DNA of 64,000 nt from Mesostigma viride (GCA_009746045.1 RPFO01000175.1:4976414-5040413), one strand, 5' to 3'. Shown: positions 11,505-23,599, counted from the stretch's first letter. Numbers and translations are program-made. Notes: generated by a model from the sequence alone, not told the origin.

Positions 11505-11967
11505 GACACGTTAGGCTAGAAACACACGCCCTGATCAAGCATGCTGTTTCCGGCCCCACCGTCTAGGTCATCTAGTCGCTCCACACGTAAGCCAGCCATA
11601 ATTTCAATGCACAAGGATACACATTTCCATCACCATTCATCTTCATCATCCTGAACGACTCGAAAACGCGGAAAAGATAACGGCAGGCTCGAGCTACCAT
11701 GGTCCGGATTCTCCCGATTTCTGGCCTGCGCTGGTTGTCTCTTTGACACCTACAGTCATCCGCAAAAGTTCTCCTTTCCGGGGAGTGATGCAAGCCTGTC
11801 GGATTTGGCAGGGACTAAATAAATCATTCGAGATCTGTGTACACGTGTAGGAGTACTACACACGTGTCCACTCAAGACTTGTTCAGTCTCGAAACGTGAG
11901 ACGGGCTGAACACGGCTGGAACCTTCAAGATTGAGAAGGGGGCGTAGCCGCTACTATCGAGATCAGA

Positions 11968-12345
11968 GATGGATATGCTGCTCATGTCCGCAATGTACCA
12001 GGGCATGCCATATATCACCAGCACCATTAAGCAGCGACGCCTGCAGCTAGTAGGGCACCTAGCTCGCACCAACCAGGTAGACACCTCACGTGGCCCCCCC
12101 GCAGGCCTGCGACCAGCTCAGCCTGGCCGGCACCTCCTGACGTGGGCCGGGCCCAGTGATGTTAGACGCCGCAAGGCCCGCACCTTCAAAGAACAGCTAG
12201 CTAGTAGAGGACATGGGGGGCCTAGGCCTCTCCGTGATTTGGAAAAAGATGATGGCCAAGGCCAAGTGCATGGGCCCAGGTCATAGAGGACAACGAGCCC
12301 CCCCCAGTGGGGAAGCGCCCGCGTGTGCAAACCCGTGGGAGGCAC
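11968..12345 (+). pseudogene. second LINE reverse transcriptase tail fragment
   Basis: Encodes MYQGMPYITSTIKQRRLQL, then VGHLARTNQVDTS and PGRHLLTWAGP, a diverged relative of the tail at about 9565-9720 (YQGMPRVSDEI, HLARTSQVD, PGRHILTWPGP). Upstream catalytic regions are absent. It is a 5'-truncated, broken copy of the same LINE family. Confidence 0.75.
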
Positions 12346-13745
12346 GCCAGACAGCTCCCCTAGGGCAGCGTGAGGCTGTCTAGATAGATGTTGTAGATAG
12401 AATGCTGTAGATAGATGTCGTACCTAGGTAGCTGACGTAGATAGATTAGACCGGTAGGACTGTTTGCACCCATCCATCCATCCATCCATCGGGGTTAATG
12501 CTCCGTGAATCCCCAACGGGAGCACGAGTCTAATTAATTAATTAATTAATGAATCGAGATCAGCCAAGCGTATGTATTCTGATTTGGCACGCCGCAAAGG
12601 TGAAAACCATTTGCGTATAGTGCCTGTGATGAACATCAGTGCCAGTTTGGGCCGGCCTGGTGTCTGTACTGCGTCTTTCCTGTCAGACAACTACCCTAGT
12701 CCTTCTGGACATGACGGTGGATCGCCATGCGTCCGGGAACAGTTGTCTCACTTAGTACCAATGGTTGTCTAGCTCAAGTAAGAGACATGCTAATTGCACA
12801 AATAAACGACACATGTAGGACCATCAGTTTTGAAAAAGAGGATGAGTATCTTATTGCAATCGTTATTCAGGCCCAAAATTCAATCTACCCAAGGTAATGC
12901 CAAAACTGCTATGAATGCCAGCCAAGCAAAAAATGCAAGACCATGTAAAAGGGCACCCTGTTATTACCATAATAAAATAAACTGATAATAGAATGAGGCA
13001 TGAACTGCTCCCAAGGCAAGCCTGGGCGCGTCGACATGTCTCCTTCTTACAGCAAGATGCTCAAAAGCAACTGCCAACTATCAAGATTCCTAAAACAAAT
13101 GCTCAGAAGACTATGGCATGACCATGACTCAACCTCCTCGCCCATTCAGACCACTTCCCCGCTGCTGCAAACAGCCCGCCACATTATTTCTATCATACAA
13201 GAGACGCACCCTGGCCGGAGGGGAATGCCTCTCTTCGTCACAAGAAAAGAACCCACCCACAGTCCTGACAGTCAGGAAAACAGATGACATCCGCTGGGCA
13301 ATTGCACGCCACAGCGTGCTTGTTAACACCCCCCTCAGGCCGTGGGGACACAATCCCTTCCTCCTCTGCTGGGAAGGCTGCTGCAGGGGGCACACCCACG
13401 ACAAAGAGTCTTCCAGACAGCAAATCCACCTCAAGCCTTGCCCACCACAAACATGCACAGACAACCAGTGTCGGGGAGGCGATGCACGGCTACCTCCCTC
13501 CCTCCGCCAACCGACCATCAACCTCCCTCCACAAGGCCTCAGCTGTCGACATGCTGCCAGTGCGGACCGCCTAGCCCCTCCACCCAGCACACTATATCCA
13601 GAAGCGGGCTTTTCTTCCCGGCCTTTTGCGCGCCCGCCCAACTCATGATATCAGGCGACCGCAAAGTCCATCCACAGACGAGGACAGGGCGGGCTCATCT
13701 GGGCACAGAAAGAAAGGAAAGAAATAGAGGACTCATCCCTCCCCT
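12346..13745. other. non-coding interval and likely 3' untranslated region of the EF-Ts gene
   Basis: No gene recognised. Contents: a short CCAT tandem tract (about 12471-12490), a TTAA tract (about 12530-12550), a SINE tail fragment at 12573-12630, and a segment at about 12690-12770 (CCTAGTCCTTC, GGATCGCCATGCGTCC) that recurs at about 36755-36830. The CA-rich part from 13000 to 13745 probably includes the 3' untranslated region of the minus-strand EF-Ts gene. Confidence 0.5.
12573..12630 (-). repeat. SINE 3' body fragment, copy D
   Basis: Shares TATTCTGATTTGGCACGCC and GCAAAGGTGAAAACCATTTG with the SINE copies at 10806 and 11334; the tRNA-like head is missing. Confidence 0.75.
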
Positions 13746-14681
13746 TTACGCCTTGTTGGTGAACGCGGCGACCTCAGCGGCAAAGTCGGAGACCTTCTTC
13801 TCAATGCCCTCGCCGAGCACGTAGCGCTCAAACCGCTTCACGGCCAGCTTCTCGCCCATGTCGGCGGCGGCGCGCTTGACAAACTCGGCCACGTTGATGC
13901 TCGGGTCCTTGATGAACGGCTGCTCCAGCAGCGAGCGCTCCGAGACCAGCTTCTTGATCCGGCCATCCACCATCTTGGCGCGGATCGCCTCGGGCTTGGA
14001 CATCAGGTCCTCCTTCTGCATCTCGATTGCACGCTCGCGCTCCACAAAGTCTGACGGCACGTCCGCCGATGAGACAAACTCGACCTGCTGGTTGGCCGCC
14101 ACCTGCATGGCCAGGTCGGACACAAATGCCTTGAACCGGTCATCGGCCGCCGCCTTGTCGGACGCGCAATCGACCTCGATCAGCACGCCGATGCGCGAGC
14201 CCATGTGGATGTAGCTCCCGACCGCGCCGTGCGAGGCGGGCGCCAGCACAAACCGCCGGAACCGGCGCAGCTTCACGTTCTCCCCCGTCTCGGCCACCAC
14301 CTTCTTGATGTGCTCGCCCAGCGTGACCTTGGTGTCCTTGATGTACGGCTGCTCCAGGAGCGCCATCTTGGCACGATCGCCCGCGGGCACGTCCGCAGGG
14401 ACATCATCCACGCTCACGTAAGGCACGTTCTCGGCCCCCGCCGCCTGGTGTGCAATGTCCTCCACCAGCCGCTTGAAGATGTCGCCGCGCGCGACAAAGT
14501 CCGTCTCGCAGTTCACCTCCACGAGAACACCCAGCCCGGCACCCGCGTGGATGTAGCTCCCGACCGCACCCTCAGCGGCGACACGGCCCGCCTTCTTGTC
14601 GGCGCCAGCGATACCCTTCTTGCGCAAGTAGTTCTTGGCCTCCTCCAGGTCGTTGCCCACCTCCATGAGTGCCTTCTTGCA

Positions 14682-14716
<35 letters not shown>

Positions 14717-16016
14717 CCTTGACCAGCTTGGCCGAGATCCCGCCCGCGGGCTCCGCCGACTTGGCCGCCGCAGCGGGGGCAGCCATGGCGGCCGCTGGGG
14801 CCGGGGCAGCCGGGGCAGGGGCAGGAGCAGGGGCAGCAGCCGGAGCTGGAGCAGCCTTAGCAGCGGGAGCCGGGGCAGCAGCGGCAGGGGCAGGAGCAGG
14901 GGCGGCGGCAGCGGCAGGCGCGGCCTTCTTCTTGTCCTCCTCCGGGTCGAGGCTCCGGAAATAGCTCGGGGTCAGGCTGGCACGCTTGAACGCGAGCTCA
15001 AACTGGGAAACAGAGGGCTCACTGCCCGCAGCCTCCTCATTGATCTTCTTGAGGTCAATCTTCTCCTTCATCGACAGGCTGATGCGGCCGCGCTCCGACT
15101 TGAGCACGCGCACCTTCACCTCCTGGCCGACCTTGACAACCGACTCCGGGTCCACGTTCGGATCCTCGCTCATCTCCGAGACATGGACCAGGCCCTCCTT
15201 GCCTTCGCCGACGTCGACAAACGCGCCGAACGAGGTCACCGACTTCACCGTTCCAGTCACCATCTGGCCCTTGGTCAGCTCGGGGCCCTGGCTCTTCTCC
15301 GCGCGCGCGGGCTTCTTGTCGCCGGCGCCCTCCTTCTTGTCGCTGCGGCGGGCAACCTTGCCGCGGGGTGCCTTGGCGGCTTGGTCCGAGCCCTGGGCGG
15401 ACGCGGCCTGGGAGGCCTCGGCCGCGGGGTCACGCATGGACAGGCTTACACGGCCCTTCTCCAAATCAACCTCGAGCACGCGCACCTGCACCTCCTGGTT
15501 TGGGGCGACGACCTCGGACACATCGGACACGAAGCCGGCCGTGAGCTGGGAAATGTGGACGAGCCCGTCGGTGGAAGTACCGATATCTACGAAGGCACCA
15601 TACGGCTGCAGTGAGCGGACAACTCCGGGCATGACCTCGCCTACTTTAATCTGCTCCAGCGTGTATTTAACAGTCCTCTGCTGCCTGGGCTTGCCAGTCC
15701 CCCTGGATTGCTTCTTTCCGGCGGGCTTGTCCTCACCAGATTTGGCAGGCTTGTCAGCGGTGGCCGTGCTGTCTGTAGCAACCTCAGCCTCCGCGGAAGC
15801 CTTAATACATGTGCTGCTCATCAATGGCTTTCCCAATGGCGCCACATGCAGGCCCAGACCGCGAATAATAGACTTATCCAGGAACTGCTTGGGGAAACTG
15901 GCAATCGACCTAGAAGAGCTCCTGGGCACCGCAGACGCGGAAAAAGGCACCGGCGACACCCTGACGTTAACCATGGTCGCCGAAATCACTGATTGAGAAA
16001 TAGCTAACGACGCCAT
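13746..16016 (-). CDS. tsf (PETs-like): plastid S1-S1-EF-Ts polyprotein (PETs/PSRP-7 type)
   Basis: Single exon, 756 residues. EF-Ts is the guanine-nucleotide exchange factor of EF-Tu in plastid translation; in Chlamydomonas the same gene type yields the ribosomal protein PSRP-7 (S1 domains) and EF-Ts by processing. Visible order: Ser-rich transit-peptide-like N-terminus (about 1-70), S1 domain 1 (about 122-195, GVVRSLQPYGAFVDIG), S1 domain 2 (about 247-318, GTVKSVTSFGAFVDVGEG), an Ala/Pro-only linker (about 365-435), then UBA-like LRELTGAGMMDCKKAL and both EF-Ts core subdomains (GAVGSYIH twice, VNCETDFVARGD, final GEGIEKKVSDFAAEVAAF). The start at 16016 is chosen because it begins MASLAISQS in a good context (GCCATGG); the frame is open a little further upstream without ATG. 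A long frame on the opposite strand at 14205-15614 is a shadow. Confidence 0.95.
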
Positions 16017-17424
16017 GGCTATTCTCTCCGAAAATTGGGCTCGAATGGCTCCAGCAGACGGCCACACGAGCTGTGGACGGAGTTATCCGCTGCAAAAGAA
16101 TGCGGCCATCGGCTTGCAGCGCATATGACTCGGTCTCTCGCGTTGCAATCGCCGCGCCGGCTTCAACAGTCTTTACTCGGGCTTGAACCTCTAATGGTTT
16201 TTAGCCAGTTGCATTACGCGGCGCGCCGTGCACACAGCCGCGCTTGACGTGGATGGCTAGAAACCACCCCGGAAGACGATTAAATTTCATCATTGGTCGA
16301 TACTAAATTAGCAACTTGGAGCATGGCAGCTTGTCATGCGGTGGACGATTGCCAACGCCAATCATGTACTGTGGCCGGTGATCTTGGGAAGATCCACTGA
16401 TATCCAGATTCCCATTTTGCTGATGAGCGCTTGGCCTGTCCGCTGCCACGCTTTGGGTTGTTAGCAGACATAAATGCTCACCAGTCACCAACCCCGAGGA
16501 CCAGTCAGTTATAACTGGTTCAGCCAAGTGGACACTGGACACAAGGAGCGAGCACAAGCTCTGTCAGCGCCACAAGCGGTTCAGGTTATCAGGTACTGAT
16601 CAGATTAATCGTACTTCTGCCAAGCCTGCAGAACCTGCAGGTGTTTAGGGTCCAGGGAAATGAAGACATTCACAGTTTGACTCTGGTGAACGGGCATGCC
16701 AGGCCTGCCGCGGGCCGCCCTGCCGCCAAAAGGTACGTTGATATAGGTCGATATACCCGCGCAGAACTAGAGATCAAAAAGGTGGGGGGATTCGCAACTC
16801 GCTTGGCGCGTAACAAGCACGCTGACTTGCAGCAAGCACGCACTACGGCATTCGTGCATGGCAGAGGTCATTATAAAACGAGACTAAGGGAAGAAGGCGA
16901 TTAGACATTGCCAGCAATTATTTTCTGACGTCTTGTGGTCGATAGCAGATTTGTCACGTTCGCGGTAATATCTGGGTCCTCTTTATCAAATACCATTCCT
17001 GCGCACAACTGCTAGCGATACCTGGTGTGACCAGCAGTGCACCCTCCTGCACAAAGTTCAAGGAAGGACACGGGGGATGGTCAATAATATCTACAAAAGA
17101 ACACAGAGGCCCTTTTGAGCAATTCCCGACACCGCTATCTCGTCGTTAGCATCGGCTTCCCGGGATACGACTGGAAATGCAAGGAAGAGTTCATGCTTAC
17201 TAGTTCTGTGTCAGATGGCTGTCTGCCCTTCCACCCCATTGTCAGCAGTAGCAGCCAGGCTTTTTGCCCCGCAGCCAGGTGAGTAAGGCATGATGAACTA
17301 CCAGGGCAATGTTGCCTGGATGCACGTCGCAGGCCAGTTCGCACGCATGAAATTTAATAAGTTTTATTTGTCGCCTATGCTTGTACCGGCACAGTCTAGC
17401 GGCGCCCGCTGCATCGAGAATTGA
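16017..17424. other. divergent intergenic region between EF-Ts and BASS genes
   Basis: About 1.4 kb between a minus-strand and a plus-strand gene, so it should hold both promoters and the missing 5' exon of the BASS gene. I cannot identify a TATA box or the exon with confidence; the short frame at 16641-16904 has no recognisable family. Confidence 0.5.
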
Positions 17425-17439
17425 CATAACTGGACCCTT

Positions 17440-20400
17440 TTGCATGCGAGTGCCGCAGTGTGCGCTCCCGATGGCCTTCTGCGCGCCAAGTGTCGACGCC
17501 CGCAGTCAATACGCCAATGGTGCCGACTCCGGGGCGTGACACCGATTTACCCGCGCTCCTTGCGTTTCAAGGACGGACGGCACGAAGCAACTCGACAAAG
17601 GCTGTTGTGCCGCGCTACAGCGGCCGGGTCCCATGCTCCAGGGGCATCGCCAGGCGACCCAGTACAACCTGCCACAATTCCAGCTGGCGCACCGGCCTCG
17701 CCAGCACAGAAAACAGCAGCGTCCCGGCTCGCAACGTTGCACGCGTGGATCGCGGTGCTTCCTCGCATCACGGCGTGGGCGGTGGGGCTGACGACCATTG
17801 TCGCGCTGCTGGTGCCCTCCATGTTTGCGTGGGTCAGCCCCGCCAGCTACGCGCCCATACTGGGCATGTGAGTATGCCTCATGGATACTAGCTAGCAAGT
17901 GTGGCCTATACTGGGCATGTGAGTATGCCTCATGGATACCAGCTAGCAAGTGTGTGCACCTTTGGGCTGGGCATGTGCGTATGATCCCACTTTCCGGTCC
18001 TCGGGAACATATGCCCCTACATATTCATAGAGACATAGACACTTCTAGAGTGTCGCTTCACTGTGTGCTGCATAGACACTAGTAGCGTTTAGCTAAGTAT
18101 ATGCTGCATAGCATTTTTACCTCGTATGCTGCAATTAAGTGGCTTTTGCAGTTGCCGTCCGGCTTCATTGGCTGAATTCCCAGCACATCGGCCCTCCTGA
18201 TTTCTGTATTTTGGACACAATAACTACCAATATTTTAGAAAGAATGACTTTTATGCTGCACTTGTGCTCTTGACGGCTGGATGTAATGCTTGCATCATCC
18301 ATCACACTGTAGCCTGGCCAACTGTTTGTGATGCCTCCTCACCCATGGCACCCAAAACACAGTGAGCTGCACCTTCCCTTTCCTTCCCCTTAACTGTGCA
18401 TCCACCCCCCCCTGTTCTTTCCTCTCCCTCCCTCCTCCCTCCCTCCCTCCCTCCCTCCTCTCCCTCCCTCCCTCCCTCCCTCCCTCCCTCCCTCCCTCCC
18501 TCCCTCCCTCCCTCCCTCCTCCCTCCCTCCTCCCTCCCTCCCTCCTCCCTCCCTCCCTCCCTCCCTCCCTCCCTCCTCCTCCCTCCCTCCCTCCCTCCCT
18601 CCCTCCCTCCCTCCCTCCCTCCTCCCTCCCTCCCTCCCTCCTCCCTCCTCCTCCCTCCTCCCTCCCTCCCTCCTCCCTCCCTCCCCCTCCTCCCTCCCTC
18701 CCTCCCTCCCTCCCTCCTCCCTCCCTCCTCCCTCCTCCCTCCTCCCTCCCTCCCTCCCTCCCTCCCTCCCTCCCTCCCTCCCTCCTCCCCCCTCCCTCCC
18801 TCCCTCCTCCCTCCCTCCCTCCTCCCTCCCTCCTCCCTCCCTCCCTCCCTCCTCCTCCCTCCCTCCCTCCCTCCCTCCCTCCCTCCCTCCCTCCCTCCCT
18901 CCTCCCTCCCTCCCTCCCTCCCTCCCTCCCTCCCTCCTCCCTCCCTCCCTCCCTCCCTCCCTCCCTCCCTCCCTCCTCCCTCCCTCCTCCCTCCCTCCCT
19001 CCTCCCTCCCTCCCTCCCTCCCTCCCTCCCTCCCTCCCTCCCTCCCTCCCCTCCTCCCTCCCCCTCCCTCCCTCCCTCCCTCCCTCCTCCCTCCTCCTCC
19101 CTCCCTCCCTCCTCCCTCCTCCCTCCTCCCTCCCTCCCTCCCTCCCTCCCTCCCTCCCTCCCTCCCTCCCTCCCTCCCTCCCTCCCTCCCTCCCTCCCTC
19201 CCTCCCTCCCTCCCTCCCTCCCTCCCTCCCTCCTCCCTCCCTCCCTCCCTCCTCCCTCCCTCCCTCCCTCCCTCCTCTCCCTCCCTCCCTCCCTCCCTCC
19301 CTCCTCCTCCCTCCCTCCCTCCCTCCCTCCCTCCTCCCTCCCTCCCTCCCTCCCTCCCTCCCTCCCTCCTCCCTCCCTCCTCCCTCCCTCCCTCCCTCCC
19401 TCCCTCCCTCCCTCCCTCCCTCCCTCCCTCCCTCCTCCCTCCCTCCCTCTCTCTCTAGTTATGAATGACTGCCTTGGCTTCCCCTGCTATCGTCCTTCGC
19501 CATGGATCAGTTCTCCCAGTACTCCTGACATGGCGTTACTTGAATGCGTCTACCAACCTCTAGCCACCCACCCCCACCCACCCACCCACCCCACCCACCC
19601 ACCCACCCACCCACCCACCCACTCACCCACCCACCCACCCACCCACCCACCCACCCACCCACCCACCCACCCACCCACCCACCCACCCACCCACCCACCC
19701 ACCCACCCACCCACCCACCCACCCACCCACCCACCCACCCACCCACCCACCCACCCACCCACCCACCCACCCACCCACCCACCCACCCACCCACCCACCT
19801 GCGCTTCCACAGTAGGCCTGTGCTCTACCTTCACAGACAAGCCTATTCATTCCTGACTACCGAATACGAACCTTGGCCTTGGCCTCGCCACAATACCCGC
19901 CCACTCAGTCATCACAATGGCTCCCACGTCGCCACCTGGCCGGCTCTCATTCTTCCTTACTGGATAGTGGATACACGCATCCCCAATATCTAGCATGCCT
20001 CCCTATCACCCATCATTCCCGCGTCGCCACCTGGCAGGCATTAACGGAGTAGCATATGCGCCGCATCTAGCATGCGTCTAGGCCTCTACGCACCGCTCGC
20101 CTGTCAAGGTTGTTCGGGTGTCGCCACCTGGCAGGCTCGCGTTCACCCTTCATGGACAAACACACCCTTCATTGACAAACTGCTACTTCGTGTTCACCCT
20201 TAATGGATGAAAATACATTCCTCCTTCTGTAGTGCTCTTATCAACGTTTACAGCAACCAATGAACACGTGTTCCCGTGCCGCAACCTGGCAGGCTTATGT
20301 TCGCGATGGGCCTCAACATGCGCACCGAGGACTTCAAGGCGGTCATCACCAAGAGGCCGCTCTGGCTGGCCACGGGGTTTGCTGCCCACTGGGTCATCAA

Positions 20401-22416
20401 GCCAGTGCTTGGTGTCCTGCTGGCATCCCTGCTCATCCCTGCACTCGGGTAAGCAAGCACCCTTCATCCTTCAAGGGCCAGTTGTTTGTGTTTTGACTTA
20501 TCGGCCGTCGCATCGTCACTTGTTTACATCACCGAGACAACGTATATGTATGTGTCATTTTTATCTTCTGCTGAAAGGGTTGTGTATCTGGCTATCCGTT
20601 TCTCCTTAAAGCCCTTTCTGGATACTTGTAACTTTGTACGCGTATGGCATGTCAGCCCTCTAGTTTGCATTCGTTTACTTTCCTTGGTACCAGGTACCCT
20701 ATGCACGTATGTATGCCCTGTGATTGCCGCGGTTGCTTGTGAGGATCATACCCAGAAAACGTCTCACCGTTTGCCTGCGCTTGCGGGACCCCCAGCCACA
20801 ACCCCGTGTGACCGAGTAGCTTACCACAGACAGCATATGGTCAAATGCCGTTCAATTTTTTACCATTTCCTTATCACTGTCCTGCAACTCACAGTCCCGT
20901 TGGCAGCCACCAAGAAACCTCTGTCGCTCCCCAACGGGATTGCGTATTTCCGAGATACGTGAATGGTAAACTTAGTAGCAACTAAATACAGAGTCGGTCC
21001 TCCTTTATAGAGCCTATGCTCTAGCACGTCCCAACGGCTCGTGCACAGTTTTAGCTCGATTGCCTGGCCTGGAACCGCGCTTAATTCGTCAAAAATTTGG
21101 GCCCGCCTTGACTATGGAGCCCACCTTAGCGGTTAGAAATGCTTTACCCTTTGAACCCTACCCAAGAGGCCCCCGCCCTGCCACAAATAACCCCAAACCG
21201 TGTCTCATCCACTCGCAAGCGTACACACCCTAATCGTAAGTGACCCCAAACCATGCCTGCGTGCCCTCCAAACCCTGAACCCGTTCCGTGTCTCTTACCC
21301 TCGAAACCCACCCAAACCCCGCCTCATATGCCAACCTCGCGTCTTTAACAGCAATCGACCTATTTTCGATGGCTACAAGCTAACAAACGTATCTGGTGTA
21401 CGCTTAAATATAACAATCATAATACCATGAAATAAATCCATCCACTTACTATTCATCAATATCGACATATATTCATCAACCATATCAATGCATCCCACAG
21501 GCTGGAGGCCGCCGTGGGCACTGGCCTGATCCTCACCACCTGCGTGAGCGGCGCCCAGCTGGCCAACTACGCCACCTTCATCACCCACCCTGAGATGGCG
21601 CCCTTCACCATCAGCCTGACGGCGCTGACGACCATCTCGGGCGTCGCGCTGACGCCCCTCCTCTCGCTCGCCCTCCTGGGGACCCGCGTCTCCGTGGACC
21701 TCGGTGGGATGGCCGCCAGCATTGCTCAGATCGTCCTCCTCCCCGTGGCGTCCGGGGTCTTCATCAACGCCCGACTGCGGCCCCTGGCCGACACCCTGCG
21801 CCCTTACATGCCACTTCTGGCGTTCGTGCTAACGGTATCCTGCATCGGCAGCCCCGTCGCGTTGTCGTCGGACACCATTTTGTCCCCCCTGGGCGCCAAG
21901 TTGGTCCTGCCGGTCGTCATGCTCCACGCGGCCGCGTTCGCCGGCGGATATGCTTTGATCGCGCGCACGCGGCTCCGCGAGATCCTTCTCCCAGAGGAGC
22001 TAGAGGAAGCGGGTGATAAAGGGGATACGGAGTCTAGAGGAAGCAGAGCCTCATCGCCAGGTGTCGGGCAAGACAGTGCTGCGCGATCGAGCCCAGGTGC
22101 GGGCGCCGGAATAAGCAGTAGTGAGAACGGGGCGGCCGCGGCGGCGGTGCCGACCCACGTCAAGCTCTCTCGCGCGCTCGCGTACACGACGGGCATGCAG
22201 AGCTCGCTGCTGGCGACGCTGCTGGCCACGAAGTACTTCTCGTCCAACCCCAACGTGGCGGTGCCATGTGTCATCTCCACGGTCATCATGACGATGATGG
22301 GCTACTTCATGAGCAGCGTGTGGCAGCCTAAGAAGGAGGCGTGGGCGCCGGGGGCGGCGGGGCTCTCGGGTACGCGCACAGGCACGGGTACCCCTGCAGG
22401 TGGTGGTCGGATGTAA
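17440..22416 (+). CDS. BASS-family (bile acid:Na+ symporter-like) carrier, plastid-type, 5' end incomplete
   Basis: Three exons fit exactly: about 17440-17867, 20293-20448 and 21501-22416, with phases 2 and 2 agreeing. Plant and algal BASS proteins move organic acids such as pyruvate, 2-keto acids or glycolate across the plastid envelope; the substrate here cannot be told. Exon 1 ends in a first membrane segment ([19 protein letters not shown]). Exon 2 carries the family signature [15 protein letters not shown]. Exon 3 gives [19 protein letters not shown], several further membrane segments and a closing segment ([18 protein letters not shown]). A 60-residue Gly/Ser/Ala-rich insert (about 22005-22150) interrupts the last loops. 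No ATG precedes exon 1 in frame (stop at 17422), so translation probably begins in an unseen upstream exon joined by an acceptor near 17450-17458. The N-terminal part looks transit-peptide-like. Confidence 0.85.
17854..17975 (+). repeat. 51-bp tandem duplication across BASS exon 1 donor
   Basis: The exon end and donor (ATACTGGGCAT/GTGAGTATG) at 17857 recur exactly 51 bp later at 17908 with the following CTCATGGATAC and GCTAGCAAGTGTG, and a third degenerate copy (CTGGGCATGTGCGTATG) lies near 17964. Only the first donor keeps the frame; reading on through it meets TGA at once. Confidence 0.85.
18423..19455 (+). repeat. CCCT/CCT polypyrimidine array, ~1 kb
   Basis: More than 1 kb of CCCT repeats interrupted irregularly by CCT steps, inside BASS intron 1. 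One strand is all pyrimidine. Open frames of Ser-Leu-Pro repeats across it are artefacts. Confidence 0.97.
19566..19799 (+). repeat. CCCA tetranucleotide array
   Basis: About 58 almost perfect CCCA (ACCC) units in the same BASS intron, 110 bp after the CCCT array, with a single interruption (CACTCACC) near 19620. The open frames it generates in every phase are artefacts. Confidence 0.97.
20293..20448 (+). other. BASS exon 2 (signature exon)
   Basis: Acceptor CTGGCAG/GCTTATG, donor CTCGG/GTAAGC. 156 nt encoding the [15 protein letters not shown] signature and one membrane segment. The exon sits between introns of 2,425 and 1,052 bp. Confidence 0.9.
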
Positions 22417-23520
22417 ACTGAAAGGGGTCGGGGTACAGTGGTTCTCGGGCAGTGGCTGCTCCCCGGGCGCCTCAGCGGTGCTTTAACCATGGCGTGGTGG
22501 ACGCACTGTGTGGACGCACTCTGTACAGCTGTCGCAGGCGTCGGCGTGGGAATGGGACCGGCTGGCTGCGTGGCAGTGGCTGACACGGAGTAGGGTGTAG
22601 GCAGCAGTAGAAGCAGGGAGGGGTCGAGTAAGGTAGGTGTGGTATCTCGTCTCCATTTTTAGTTATGAGAGCGTTTGAACTAGAGGGTAGGAATCCCATC
22701 ATCCGACGACGGGGGACAGCTGGAGGATAGGACAAGCGGCATCCTGTAGTCAGAGTGACAAGAGCCAGCATCACGTTGGTGTGAAATAGTCAGTCTGCTA
22801 GTGCTCGGGCGTGACCACCGCGTTGTTGTGGCCTAACGAGTAGTCGGATTGGTGTTCAGCGGCATCCGTATTTGTAGCACTCGGTTTGTGCAGTGGTGAA
22901 ATGGGTGTGTTGCAGGGTTTCTTTCCCCCCCAATATATGTTTCTAATGAAATTCAATTCTGACAAGCTTTCTGGTTGAATTAGTGTTTTCAATGCAATAT
23001 TCACCATGATGGTGTCCCTTCCCAGATGTCAGCGCCAATCAAACTCATCCCCCCAAGACACAACATCCTTTGCCACGCACTTTGAATTTTCTCTGCCTGG
23101 GATCAACTCCTAGCTCTATCCATTTGAATGGGGCAGGAAGGTAAGGGGGACGGGGGAGCAAGAGGGGGTTGTTGGGGTTAGCATTCTAGCCAGCCCCAGC
23201 AGGAGTTGGCGCGGTTCTCCGGCGAACACTCTTTGGCGTGCACGTTGCGTGTGGCGGGGTTATGTGAATGTGCTGCCGATGCCAAGTGGGCCGATGTGGT
23301 GGTGTTTAGACTTAACGTGGGGTGCGGGGGGGGGGGGGGTTTTCAGCTAGGGGGCTTGGGCGGGCCACGTAAGGAGGGGAGGGTGAAGGGGAGATTTTTC
23401 TTTCTAGGGATGTTTAGCAGCTGACTGAGTTTAACGAGCTCAGATAGGAGAACCAATTGCTGGTCTTCTTAAGCTGATAACTTTTTACCTTTGTAAAACA
23501 AGGGGGATAAAGTTCATAGT
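22417..23520. other. interval between BASS and first DUF2996 gene
   Basis: No gene recognised. A 12-13-base G run lies at about 23327-23339. The stop codon context of the BASS gene (ATGTAAAC) itself contains TGTAA, the usual green-algal polyadenylation motif, but its use cannot be judged. Confidence 0.5.
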
Positions 23521-23599
23521 TCGTGTCTATTTCTTTATCTCTTTCTCTTCCCCGCCTCTTCGACAACTTTTCCTCGTCCTATTCATGCAGCGTTGTTTA

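Larger units (their letters stand above)
10349..11746. mobile_element. foldback element with 237-bp terminal inverted repeats
   Basis: The 237 bases at 10349-10585 reappear in inverted orientation at 11510-11746 with almost no differences. Each arm starts TCAAAGAGACAACCAGCGCA. The 924-bp interior has no transposase; it holds two SINE copies (10806-10982, 11334-11504) and a decayed piece of the TA-flanked MITE seen intact at 55955-56403. The terminal motif occurs many more times in the window (for example 26690, 31150, 31645, 37440, 61728), so this is one member of an abundant family. Near identity of the arms suggests recent insertion or gene conversion. Confidence 0.85.

Noticed and set aside
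14205..15614. 469-codon open frame on the plus strand
   Set aside because: Antisense to the EF-Ts polyprotein; composition follows from GC-rich third positions of the real gene and shows no family resemblance.
17460..17891. 143-codon frame overlapping BASS exon 1
   Set aside because: Different phase from the frame that ends in the conserved membrane segment and splices correctly to exons 2 and 3.
18362..19856. Long Ser-Leu-Pro and His-Pro-Thr frames
   Set aside because: Generated by CCCT and CCCA arrays in all phases, inside a BASS intron.
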